Shown in pieces: positions 16,402 to 26,795 of a DNA stretch of 64,000 bases (positions are counted from its first letter, which is position 1; every line of letters starts with the position of its first letter). The notes beneath the pieces were generated by a model. The model was not told the DNA's origin. It ran no database searches and saw only the letters and a list, made by a program, of their open reading frames with translations. The position numbers and the translations under genes are program-made. Location: assembly GCF_003058225.1 (NCBI RefSeq), contig NZ_QBUG01000008.1, positions 62,001 to 126,000 on the forward strand, read 5' to 3'. This DNA comes from Promicromonospora sp. AC04 (GTDB lineage: Bacteria > Actinomycetota > Actinomycetes > Actinomycetales > Cellulomonadaceae).

Positions 16402-17664
16402 ATGAGCGAACGAATCGTGATCCTCGGTGGTGGTACCGGCGGCACGCTGTCGGCCAACCGCCTGCGCGGGATGCTGGACGACGACGTGGAGATCACCGTC
16501 GTCGACCACGACGACGACCACGTCTACCAGCCCGGCCTGCTGTTCGTCCCCTTCGGGCTGGCCCGGCCCGAGAGTCTCGTCCGTTCCCGCCCGCGTCAGC
16601 TGCACGCCGGCATCGACTATCGCCGTAGGGGCGTCGAACGGGTCGACATCAACAAGGACCAGGTGCACCTGGAGGGCGGCGCGGTGCTGCCGTACGACCT
16701 GCTGGTGATCGCCACCGGTGCACGACTGCTACCGGAGGAGACCGAAGGGCTCGCCGGGCCGGGCAGGCTGCCGACGGTGCACACCTTCTACGAGTACGAG
16801 GGCGCCGAGGCGCTGGCCGGCGCGCTGGCGGCCTTCGACGGCGGCCGCCTGGTGGTTGACGTGGTGGACATGCCGATCAAGTGCCCGGTTGCACCCCTGG
16901 AGTTCTGCTTCCTGGCCGACTGGTACTTCCGGGAGCGTGGCATCCGCGACGCGGTGTCGCTGACGTTCGTGACACCGCTGGACGCGGCGTTCACGAAGCC
17001 GGTGGCCGCCCGCGCCCTGGCGGGGCTGCTGGCCGAGAAGGGGATCGAGCTGGTGACCGAGTTCAACACGGGCAGCGTCGAGGGCGGCGACGGCGACGAT
17101 GCCGGTGACCGCCTGGTGTCCTTCGACGGCCGCGAGGTCCCCTTCGACCTGGCGGTCATGGTGCCGCTGCACGGCGGTGCCGCCTACGTGGACGCCTCGG
17201 CGGGGCTGGGCGACGAGCTCGGCTTCATACCCACCGACCCCCACACCCTGCAGTCCACGGTGCGGCCCAACATCTTCGTGATCGGCGACGCGGCGGCGAT
17301 CCCGACCTCCAAGGCCGGTTCCGTGACGCACTTCGAGGGCGAGATCCTGACCCGCAACGTCGCGCGGTTCCTCGCTGGTGAAGAGCTGGAGCCCGGCTTC
17401 GACGGCCACGCCAACTGCTTCATCGAGACCGGCTTCCACAAGGCACTGCTGATCGACTTCAACTACGACACCGAGCCCCTGCCGGGCCGCTTCCCGGCCG
17501 GTGTGGGCCTGCCGCTGCTGAGGGAGTCCCGGCTCAACCACCTCGGCAAGCGGATGTTCGCCTGGTTGTACTGGCACATCCTGCTGCCCGGCCGGGACAT
17601 CCCCGGCGTCGCCGCGGCGATGCCGCACGCGAGCAAGCACGTACCCGCGACCACTGACCACTGA
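16402..17664 (+). CDS. SQR/FCSD-like FAD-dependent oxidoreductase
   Basis: 420 residues. FAD-binding GGGTGG at residues 8-13, NAD(P)-fold middle region, and FAD-closing VIGDAAAIPTSKAGS near residue 290. Cysteines C161 (PIKCPVAP) and C339 (ANCFIETG) sit where sulfide:quinone oxidoreductases keep their redox cysteines, and the C-terminus (MFAWLYWHILLPG) is amphipathic as in membrane-associated members. Probable role: oxidise sulfide or a persulfide carrier and pass electrons to quinone. First gene of an operon with DsrC/TusE- and DsrE2-like proteins (spacings 29 and 52 bases), which supports sulfur-relay chemistry. DosR-like boxes precede it. Confidence 0.85.
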   Translation: MSERIVILGGGTGGTLSANRLRGMLDDDVEITVVDHDDDHVYQPGLLFVPFGLARPESLVRSRPRQLHAGIDYRRRGVERVDINKDQVHLEGGAVLPYDLLVIATGARLLPEETEGLAGPGRLPTVHTFYEYEGAEALAGALAAFDGGRLVVDVVDMPIKCPVAPLEFCFLADWYFRERGIRDAVSLTFVTPLDAAFTKPVAARALAGLLAEKGIELVTEFNTGSVEGGDGDDAGDRLVSFDGREVPFDLAVMVPLHGGAAYVDASAGLGDELGFIPTDPHTLQSTVRPNIFVIGDAAAIPTSKAGSVTHFEGEILTRNVARFLAGEELEPGFDGHANCFIETGFHKALLIDFNYDTEPLPGRFPAGVGLPLLRESRLNHLGKRMFAWLYWHILLPGRDIPGVAAAMPHASKHVPATTDH

Positions 17665-17693
17665 CGAGCCGAACGACGAGGAGGAGGCGCGAC

Positions 17694-18011
17694 ATGCCGA
17701 CCGTGACCTACGCGGGCACCCAGGTGCTCGTGAACGAGGAGGGATTCTTCACCGATCCCGAGCAGTGGCGCGAGGAGATGGCACCCGAGATCGCCCGCGA
17801 GGCCGGGATCCCCGCGCTGACCGAGCAGCACTGGCAGGTCATCAAGCACGTGCGCCACGAGTACGAGCTCAGGGGCACCGGCCCGACCGTGCGGGCGCTG
17901 GGCAAGACCTCCGGCGTCAGCGTCAAGGAGCTCTACGAGCTCTTCCCGAAGGGCCCGGCGAAGCTGGCGGCGAAGACCGCGGGCATTCCCAAGCCCCGCG
18001 GCTGCATCTGA
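17694..18011 (+). CDS. DsrC/TusE-family sulfur carrier
   Basis: 105 residues, normal family length. Conserved landmarks: NEEGFFTDPEQWREEMA, ALTEQHWQVIKHVRHEY, then the C-terminal arm LFPKGPAKLAAKTAGIPKPRGCI with the penultimate cysteine C104 (Cys-A). The second cysteine of true dissimilatory DsrC, about ten residues earlier, is alanine, so this is TusE/RspA-like and would carry a persulfide on one cysteine. GGAGGAGG precedes the start. Between an SQR-like enzyme and DsrE2 it probably shuttles sulfane sulfur. Confidence 0.92.
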   Translation: MPTVTYAGTQVLVNEEGFFTDPEQWREEMAPEIAREAGIPALTEQHWQVIKHVRHEYELRGTGPTVRALGKTSGVSVKELYELFPKGPAKLAAKTAGIPKPRGCI

Positions 18012-18063
18012 GGTCCACATCCACGTCTGAGGTCCACGAACGACCACGAAGAGGAGGCATGCC

Positions 18064-18537
18064 ATGACGGGCAACGGCAAGATCGAGAAGGTCTCGATCA
18101 TCATTTCCAAGGGCTCTCTCGAAGGTGTCTACCCGGGGCTGATCATGGCCAACGGCGCTCGCGCCGAGGGGATGGAGGCGAACCTGTTCTTCACCTTCTT
18201 CGGGCTGGACGCGATCCACAAGGACCGCTACGAGCACATCAAGGTGGCCACCGTGGGCAACCCCGGCCTGCACCTGCCGACCTGGGCGGGCGCGATCCCT
18301 GGGGTGTCGGCGGCGATGACCCGGTACATGGGCCACAAGATGGACAGGCTCGATATCCCACCCATCCCTGAGTTCGTCCAGATGATCGCCGACACCGGCG
18401 CGGGGCTGTACGCGTGCCAGGCATCGGTCGATCTCTTCGGCTTCGGCAGGGACGACTTCATCGGGCAGGTCAAGGACATCATCACCGTCGGTGAGTTCTA
18501 CGACCTCGCGGCCGGTGGCCAGATCGTCTTCACGTGA
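18064..18537 (+). CDS. DsrE2-like (DsrE/DsrF/DrsH family) sulfurtransferase
   Basis: 157 residues. Opens with VSIIISKGSLEGVYPGLIMANGARAEGMEANLFFTFFGLDAI, the DsrE/F fold start, and has the conserved LYACQASVDLFG with C118 as the sulfur-accepting cysteine. Hydrophobic patches and MTRYMGHKM fit the membrane-associated DsrE2 subgroup. AGAGGAGG site 9 bases upstream. Partner of the DsrC/TusE-like and SQR-like proteins in one operon. No TusA or rhodanese gene is present, which is unusual for DsrE2. Confidence 0.9.
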   Translation: MTGNGKIEKVSIIISKGSLEGVYPGLIMANGARAEGMEANLFFTFFGLDAIHKDRYEHIKVATVGNPGLHLPTWAGAIPGVSAAMTRYMGHKMDRLDIPPIPEFVQMIADTGAGLYACQASVDLFGFGRDDFIGQVKDIITVGEFYDLAAGGQIVFT

Positions 18538-18632
18538 CGCGCGGCCACTTCCGCCGCGAGCCGGGACCCGACGACGAGCGTGGCACCAGCTCGCCGAGGG
18601 AGAACGAACGGGGAAGGACGCGAGCCGACGAG

Positions 18633-18668
18633 GGGACCTACGTCCCAGGGATGCGGGGCGGACGACCC
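18633..18668 (+). promoter_or_regulatory. Pair of DosR-like boxes before PPDK
   Basis: GGGACCTACGTCCC (18633-18646, perfect 5-bp arms) and GGGGCGGACGACCC (18655-18668), both full matches to GGGNCNNNNGNCCC and exactly 22 bp apart. The right 34 bp (18642-18675) are 29/34 identical to 22633-22666 in the nitroreductase/ATPase intergenic region. They lie about 120-160 bases before the start codon. Confidence 0.75.
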
Positions 18669-18790
18669 TGACGGCGGGGTGCTCCGGGCCACGAGCCTGG
18701 TAGTACTCACGCAGTCGTGTCGGCCTGCCCGGCACGACCGTGGAGTACAGCACGAGCACCCGATCGCGGGCGTTGACCGATGGAGGCGCG

Positions 18791-21502
<2,712 letters not shown>

Positions 21503-21515
21503 TCCGACGTGCGTC

Positions 21516-21546
21516 GGCTCCCGTCCGGCATCGCCGGACGGGAGCC
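21516..21546. terminator. Bidirectional terminator
   Basis: 13-bp perfect stem GGCTCCCGTCCGG / CCGGACGGGAGCC with loop CATCG, between the convergent PPDK (stop 21502) and nitroreductase (stop 21569). Confidence 0.85.
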
Positions 21547-21568
21547 ACGGACGGGGGCACGGCGGGGC

Positions 21569-22516
21569 TCACGTCGTCGTCGCACCCAGCGTCCGGCGGG
21601 GCGCGTGTTCCGGCCTCGGGCTGTTCCCGAGCCGTATGAGCATCTGCGGGAAGGCACTGAGAGACAGAGCCTGGCGCAGATCATGGCGCGTCGTGGGGTT
21701 CTCCAGGACGGTGGTCGCGAAGGACGCGTGGACGAAGTAGGTCGTGGCGACCAGCAGCGCATGCTCCAGCGCCTGACCGGCTGCGACCCACTCCCGGGGG
21801 GAGTCGCCCGGGGTGGTCAGGACGGCCAGTGTCGAGTTCCGCTCGAAGTGTTCCCGGCCCCGACTGGCGGGGAACCGGCGCGCAGGCGCATCGGCGTTGC
21901 TCGGCGCGCGCCCGAGAAGCTGCTCGGGTATGCCGTCGTCGCGGCCTGCCCAGGTGGTGGTCCATGCCGCCTCCTCGGCGCGGCCGGCCATGTCCTCTGC
22001 CGCGATGGCCTCCGCCTTCCGCACGAGCCCGATCACCTCGGTGCGCGAGCGGTCCGACGGCTGGATCGGGCGCAGGCTGGCCCCCTCGGCGTAGGCGGCT
22101 CGCTGGATGGTGACCAGGACGTCCGCGGGGAGGGGCTGGTCATCGAAGGGGACGCGGGACGTCGCGCGGTGCTCGATCGCCACGGACAGCTCGAGCTCGT
22201 CCGCGCTCGGGTCGTCGCCTGGTTCGAGGACGAGCTCGGCGACGAGCAGCTCGTCGTCCGGATCCGGCAGGACCGTGACGACCGGGGTCAGCGACTCGCG
22301 ACGGGCCGCCACCCGTGCGTTGAACAGGAAGGCTCCGCAGCTGATCAACATCTCACGGCCCTGGGGGTCGCTGTGCCGCAGCTGCCTCGACCGGTCGGCA
22401 CGTAGCGTCACGGTGCTGCCCGCGACCGCCACCTTCCACGGCTGGGTGTTCAGGACGCTGGGAGCCTCTCCAGCCGCCCTCAGGATCCTCTCGACCCGTG
22501 CGTCGACGACGTCCAT
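21569..22516 (-). CDS. Acg-type nitroreductase-like flavoprotein
   Basis: 315 residues. The N-terminus ILRAAGEAPSVLNTQPWKV is the nitroreductase/Acg FMN-binding start; SLRPIQPSDR, RNSTLAVLTTPGDSPREWVAAGQALEHALLVAT and the C-terminal PQMLIRLG complete the fold. It matches the M. tuberculosis Acg (Rv2032) subgroup, members of which are DosR-induced and may sequester FMN rather than reduce nitro compounds (known for the family). Start at 22516 has GGAAGGGAG upstream; longer in-frame starts run into the intergenic boxes. Divergent from the P-type ATPase; the box pair is 108 bp from both start codons. Confidence 0.9.
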   Translation of the reverse strand: MDVVDARVERILRAAGEAPSVLNTQPWKVAVAGSTVTLRADRSRQLRHSDPQGREMLISCGAFLFNARVAARRESLTPVVTVLPDPDDELLVAELVLEPGDDPSADELELSVAIEHRATSRVPFDDQPLPADVLVTIQRAAYAEGASLRPIQPSDRSRTEVIGLVRKAEAIAAEDMAGRAEEAAWTTTWAGRDDGIPEQLLGRAPSNADAPARRFPASRGREHFERNSTLAVLTTPGDSPREWVAAGQALEHALLVATTYFVHASFATTVLENPTTRHDLRQALSLSAFPQMLIRLGNSPRPEHAPRRTLGATTT

Positions 22517-22623
22517 GGCTCGTCTCCCTTCCTCGGCTGCCAGGTTTCGGCGCGTACCCCGTTCCTGAAGCGCGCTCACCGTCCCCAGTTGCCAGTCTTC
22601 GCGCGAGGCTCGTGCCGGGGCAT

Positions 22624-22659
22624 GTGCCAAAGGTCCCGTGGATGCGGGGCAGACGGCCC
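22624..22659. promoter_or_regulatory. Pair of DosR-like boxes between nitroreductase and ATPase
   Basis: GTGCCAAAGGTCCC (22624-22637, one deviation) and GGGGCAGACGGCCC (22646-22659, full match to GGGNCNNNNGNCCC), 22 bp apart. Equidistant from the two divergent genes, so it can control both. Overlaps the 34-bp element shared with the PPDK promoter. Confidence 0.7.
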
Positions 22660-22766
22660 TGATGGCCGGCGTCGGCTCCGTGCGGAGATGAGATGCCGGG
22701 GCGCGGCGTCGGGGTGGCCGCGCGGCTCGCCCGAGCCAGCGGCACGGAGCGACGTCGGGGGAGACG

Positions 22767-25394
22767 ATGACGACGACCGACACGAGCACGTCGGGCAGCA
22801 GCGAGCTCACCGGCCTGTCGTCGTCCGAGGCGGCTCATCGTCTCCAGGAGCTGGGCCCGAACCTCGTTCCCGGGCCCCGGCCGCCGTCTCCGGTGCGACT
22901 GCTGCTCGGGCAGCTGGTTCACTTCTTCGCGCTGCTGCTCTGGGCCGCGGCGGTCCTTGCGTGGTTCGCCGACATGCCCGAGCTCGCGATCGCCATCGCG
23001 GTGGTCGTGATCGTCAACGGCGTCTTCGCGTTCCTGCAGGAGTATCGGGCGGACCAGGCCGGGCAGAAGCTGCTCGAGCTGATGCCGGCCCTGGCGACGG
23101 TCCTTCGCGACCGGCGCCGCCGCCAGATCCCCGTACGTGACGTCGTGGTCGGAGACCTCCTTCTCCTGGAGGCCGGGGACGGTATGGCCGCGGACGGCCG
23201 CCTCGTCTCGGTGACCGGGCTCGCCCTCGACGAGTCGGCACTGACCGGCGAGAGCACCACCACGCATCCGTCGCCGGGGGACGTCGTCCACGCGGGGACC
23301 TATGTGGTCGAGGGCGAGGCGGCAGCGGAGGTCACCGCTACGGCGCAGGCGACCGAGCTGGCGCACATCATGGCCCTCACCCGGACGGCGAGCCGTTCCG
23401 CGAGCCCGCTGGCGATCCGGCTGCGGCGCGTCGTGCGCGTCGTCGCCGGGATCGCGATCTCCGTCGGCATCGCGTTCTTCATCGTCTCCCAGGTACTCGG
23501 GATGCCGATGTCGGACGGGTTCCTCTTCGCCGTCGGCGTCATGGTCGCCCTGGTCCCGGAGGGGCTGCTGCCGACGGTGACGCTCTCCCTGGCGCGGGGT
23601 GCGCAGCGGATGGCGTCCCGCAACGCGCTCGTGCGCCGGCTCGACTCGGTCGAGACGATGGGCTCCACGACGTTCATCTGCACCGACAAGACCGGCACAC
23701 TGACCCGCAACGAGATGTCCGTCGTCGAGGTGTGGACGCCCCGGGGGACGGCGTCCGTCGTCGGGCACGGATATGCGCCGACCGCACGGGTCACCGCCGA
23801 CGCCGCGACGCTGCCCGCCGTCCGCGACGTGGCCGTGGCGGCCACCCGCTGCTCGACCGGGCGGATGGTCCGCAGCGGTGAGCGGTGGACGGCGCACGGG
23901 GACCCGATGGAGGTCGCGCTGCACGTGCTCGCCCTGCGGACCGGTGTCGACGTGGACGCCGCGGAGGCCGCGGCGCCGGTGCGGAGGCGGCTGCCGTTCG
24001 ACTCGCGCCGCCGGCGCATGTCCGTCGTCGCCGGGGACCACGTGTACGTCAAGGGCGCCCCGGACTCGGTGCTGCCGTCCACGTCCGCGGGGGAGGCCGC
24101 GGACCGGGCCGTGAGCGAGCTGGCCGCCAGGGGTCTGCGGGTCCTCGCCGTCGCGCGGCGGCCCACCACCGCGGCCGACGTGGACGCACCCGCGGCCGAG
24201 GTGGAGGCGCGCCTGGAGCTGCTCGGCCTCGTGGCCCTGGAGGACCCGCCCCGCGACGACGTCCACGGCGCGGTGGCCGCCTGCCGTACGGCGGGGATCA
24301 AGCTGGCAATGGTGACCGGCGACCACGTCGGGACGGCGACGGCGATCGCCCGAGAGGTGGGGTTGCTGCGGGACGGACCGGTCCTCGAAGGTTCCGACCT
24401 CCCCGCGGACGACGACGCGCTCGGCGAGCTGGTCGACCGGGACGGAGTGGTGATCGCCCGCGTCACGCCGGAGGACAAGCTGCGGATCGCGCGGGCGCTG
24501 CACGCACGCGGCCACGTGGTCGCGATGACGGGCGACGGCGTCAACGACGGGCCGGCGCTGCGCGAGGCCGACATCGGCATCGCCATGGGGCGCAGCGGCT
24601 CGGACGTCGCGCGCGAGGCCGCGGACGTCGTACTTCTCGACGACAACTTCGCGACCATCGTCGCCGCCGTCGAGCTGGGCCGCACGACGTTCGCCAACAT
24701 CCGCCGGTTCCTGACCTACCACCTGACCGACAACGTCGCCGAGCTGACTCCGTTCCTGATCTGGGCGCTCAGCGGCGGCAACATACCCCTTGCCCTGACC
24801 GTGCTGCAGATCCTCGCCCTCGACATCGGCACCGACCTGCTGCCCGCGCTCGCGCTCGGCGCGGAGCCGCCCAGCCGCGCGACGATGCGGCAGCGGCCGT
24901 CGACCGGTGCGCTGATCGACCGGGGGCTGCTGGGGCGGGTGTTCGGCATCCTCGGCCCGGCCGAGGCAGCCGTCGAGATGGCGGCGTTCTTCGTGGTCCT
25001 CGGTCTGGCCGGCTGGGTCGTCGGCGCGGAACCCTCCGCGCAGACGCTGGCCGCGGCGTCCGGGGCCGCGTTCGCCGCCGTCGTGCTGGGGCAGCTCGGC
25101 AACGCCTTCGCCTGCCGCAGCGAGCTCCGCTGGGTCGGTGCGATGCGGATGACCGGCAACCCGATGCTGCTCTGGGCGGTGGCGGTCGAGCTGGTCCTGC
25201 TCGCGGTCTTCCTGGCGCCCCCGTTGTCCGGCCTGCTGGGCGGGAGCCCGCCACCCGCCGCCGGCTGGGCGGTGGTGCTCGCCGCGCCCGTGGCCGTCGT
25301 CCTCGCCGACGCCGCCGCCAAGGCGGTCCGAGCGAGGTCCGGACGTCGGCAGGCCCTCGGCCGGTCGCTCGACGCGTCTACCCGGCGACGGTGA
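22767..25394 (+). CDS. P2-type cation-transporting ATPase (CtpF-like)
   Basis: 875 residues. Order: cation-ATPase N-terminal domain (LSSSEAAHRLQELGPNLVPG), actuator motif LTGEST, transmembrane PEGLLPTVTLSLA in place of the PEGL of Ca/Na/K pumps, phosphorylated D307 in CTDKTGT, nucleotide domain KGAPDSVL, hinge MTGDGVNDGPALREADIGIAMG, and a C-terminal four-helix membrane block (QILALDIGTDLLPALALG). Exports or imports a hard cation (Ca, Na, K or Mn class); specificity is not readable. No CPC heavy-metal motif. In M. tuberculosis CtpF is DosR-controlled, which agrees with the boxes upstream. The last 17 bases overlap the convergent ApbE gene. Confidence 0.93.
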   Translation: MTTTDTSTSGSSELTGLSSSEAAHRLQELGPNLVPGPRPPSPVRLLLGQLVHFFALLLWAAAVLAWFADMPELAIAIAVVVIVNGVFAFLQEYRADQAGQKLLELMPALATVLRDRRRRQIPVRDVVVGDLLLLEAGDGMAADGRLVSVTGLALDESALTGESTTTHPSPGDVVHAGTYVVEGEAAAEVTATAQATELAHIMALTRTASRSASPLAIRLRRVVRVVAGIAISVGIAFFIVSQVLGMPMSDGFLFAVGVMVALVPEGLLPTVTLSLARGAQRMASRNALVRRLDSVETMGSTTFICTDKTGTLTRNEMSVVEVWTPRGTASVVGHGYAPTARVTADAATLPAVRDVAVAATRCSTGRMVRSGERWTAHGDPMEVALHVLALRTGVDVDAAEAAAPVRRRLPFDSRRRRMSVVAGDHVYVKGAPDSVLPSTSAGEAADRAVSELAARGLRVLAVARRPTTAADVDAPAAEVEARLELLGLVALEDPPRDDVHGAVAACRTAGIKLAMVTGDHVGTATAIAREVGLLRDGPVLEGSDLPADDDALGELVDRDGVVIARVTPEDKLRIARALHARGHVVAMTGDGVNDGPALREADIGIAMGRSGSDVAREAADVVLLDDNFATIVAAVELGRTTFANIRRFLTYHLTDNVAELTPFLIWALSGGNIPLALTVLQILALDIGTDLLPALALGAEPPSRATMRQRPSTGALIDRGLLGRVFGILGPAEAAVEMAAFFVVLGLAGWVVGAEPSAQTLAAASGAAFAAVVLGQLGNAFACRSELRWVGAMRMTGNPMLLWAVAVELVLLAVFLAPPLSGLLGGSPPPAAGWAVVLAAPVAVVLADAAAKAVRARSGRRQALGRSLDASTRRR

Positions 25395-26214
25395 ACGGGT
25401 GGGCGTCGATCAGGGTCACCTCGGTGATGCCCGCCCAGCGCCGGACGCGGCCGTCCGGCGCGACGAGCATCCCCGAGGTGCTGTCCGCATCGCCGAGCCA
25501 GCCGAGGTCGTCGAAGCCGGCGACGACGGCCGTGGTCGCCCAGAGATCGGCGTGCGCGAGCCGGTCGGCCACGACGGTCGCGGAGCGCACCCCGGTCGCG
25601 GGTTGCCCGGTCCGGGGATCGACGATGTGGTTGCCCCGTTCGCCGGTGCCCGAGGTGGCGACGGCGCCGTCGCCGACGTCGATAGTGGCCAGCGTGGCGG
25701 TCCGGACCTCGGGGTCCGCGATACCGACGCGCCAGCGCCAGGCCGATCCCGGGGCGGTCGCCAGCTGCATGTCGCCGCCGGCGTTCATGCCGACCGCCTC
25801 GACACGCGGCTCGGCCAGGAGCGGCTGCAGGAACCGGGCCGTCGCCTGCTCCACGGCCCAGCCCTTGACCAGCCCCGTCGGGTCGAACCAGCCCTGCCAC
25901 CACGCGGAGAACCTCCCGCGCGTGGCCACTTCGGCGGCCTGGCTCTCACGGAGCGCCTCCGCGACCATCGGGTCGGCGTCCGCCACGTCCAGCTCGCCCC
26001 GGGCCATGCGGCGGAGGTCGGAGTCCTCGCGGAACGTGGAGAAGACCCGGTCGACCTCGCGCAGGTGGTCGAAGGCTCGGCCTACGGCGCGGTGCACCAC
26101 CGTCGTGTCGAGGTCACGGTCGAGGTCGCCGAGGACGACGTGCACGCTGATCGGCATACCCATGATCTGCTCGACGTCGACCAACCGGCGGAAGCTGCTC
26201 TGGCTCATGCTCAT
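25378..26214 (-). CDS. apbE: ApbE-like FAD:protein FMN transferase
   Basis: 278 residues. ApbE landmarks: EQIMGMPISVHV, REVDRVFSTFREDSDLRRM, GLVKGWAVEQA, MNAGGDMQLA, VATSGTGERGNHIVDPRTG and ADLWATTAVVAG near the C-terminus. It attaches FMN covalently to a Thr in target proteins; the target is evidently the FMN-binding protein encoded immediately upstream, whose SGAT motif is the attachment site. The start is 9 bases after that gene's stop. No lipoprotein signal is seen, so it may act in the cytoplasm or the substrate may be modified before export. Confidence 0.92.
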   Translation of the reverse strand: MSMSQSSFRRLVDVEQIMGMPISVHVVLGDLDRDLDTTVVHRAVGRAFDHLREVDRVFSTFREDSDLRRMARGELDVADADPMVAEALRESQAAEVATRGRFSAWWQGWFDPTGLVKGWAVEQATARFLQPLLAEPRVEAVGMNAGGDMQLATAPGSAWRWRVGIADPEVRTATLATIDVGDGAVATSGTGERGNHIVDPRTGQPATGVRSATVVADRLAHADLWATTAVVAGFDDLGWLGDADSTSGMLVAPDGRVRRWAGITEVTLIDAHPFTVAG

Positions 26215-26222
26215 CACCCCGG

Positions 26223-26777
26223 TCAGCCGTGCGCCTGGTCGAGGGCGCTCTGCAGCGAGTCGAGGTAGCCGCCGCTCGTGACGGTGGCACCCGAGACCAT
26301 GTCGATCTGCGCGCTCTGCGCGGCGAGGACCTCGCCATTGAGCACGGGGATGGCGTAGCCGTTGATCTGCTCGTCTCTGCCGTTCCCGGTCGGGTACTGG
26401 AGGACCTGCGAGTCGGTGATCTGTCCGCCGGAGACCGTGATCTGCACCTGCACGGGACCCCACTGCGTCGAGGCGGTCGTCCCCTGGTAGGTGCCGTCCT
26501 GCAGGCCCGACGAGGTTGCCGACGTCGAGCCGCCGGAGCTGGTCGTGCCGGCCGAGCTGGTCGTGCCGGCCGAGCTCGTCGTGCCGGCCGAGCCCGACCC
26601 GTCGTCGGACTCGTCGCCCGAGCTCGTCGTGCCGCCCGTGCTGTTTCCTTGGCCCGTGGGCGAGAGCGACAGAGGTTCGAGCGCCGTCGGCGTGACCACC
26701 TCGGTGGAGGTCCGGTAGCCGAACAGCAGCACCAGGGCGGTGAAGGTGGTCAGGAGTGCGTAGATGATCCTGCTCAT
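26223..26777 (-). CDS. Exported FMN-binding (RnfG/NqrC-like) electron carrier
   Basis: 184 residues. One N-terminal membrane anchor (residues 3-22), a Gly/Ser/Thr-rich linker (about residues 42-90) with repeated SAGTTS units, then an FMN-binding domain (LQDGTYQGTT, WGPVQVQITVSGGQITDSQV) ending in DMVSGATVTSGGYLDSLQSAL. T165 of SGAT is the predicted covalent FMN site. It lies between a ferric-reductase-like membrane protein and ApbE and should shuttle electrons on the outer face of the membrane. AGGAG precedes the start. Confidence 0.93.
   Translation of the reverse strand: MSRIIYALLTTFTALVLLFGYRTSTEVVTPTALEPLSLSPTGQGNSTGGTTSSGDESDDGSGSAGTTSSAGTTSSAGTTSSGGSTSATSSGLQDGTYQGTTASTQWGPVQVQITVSGGQITDSQVLQYPTGNGRDEQINGYAIPVLNGEVLAAQSAQIDMVSGATVTSGGYLDSLQSALDQAHG
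26536..26589 (-). repeat. Three 18-bp tandem repeats in FMN-protein linker
   Basis: GAGCTGGTCGTGCCGGCC at 26536, 26554 and 26572 (third copy one base different). They encode the SAGTTS linker units; copy-number change would alter linker length without a frameshift. Confidence 0.9.
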
Positions 26778-26795
26778 GATTGCTCCTGTCGTTTC

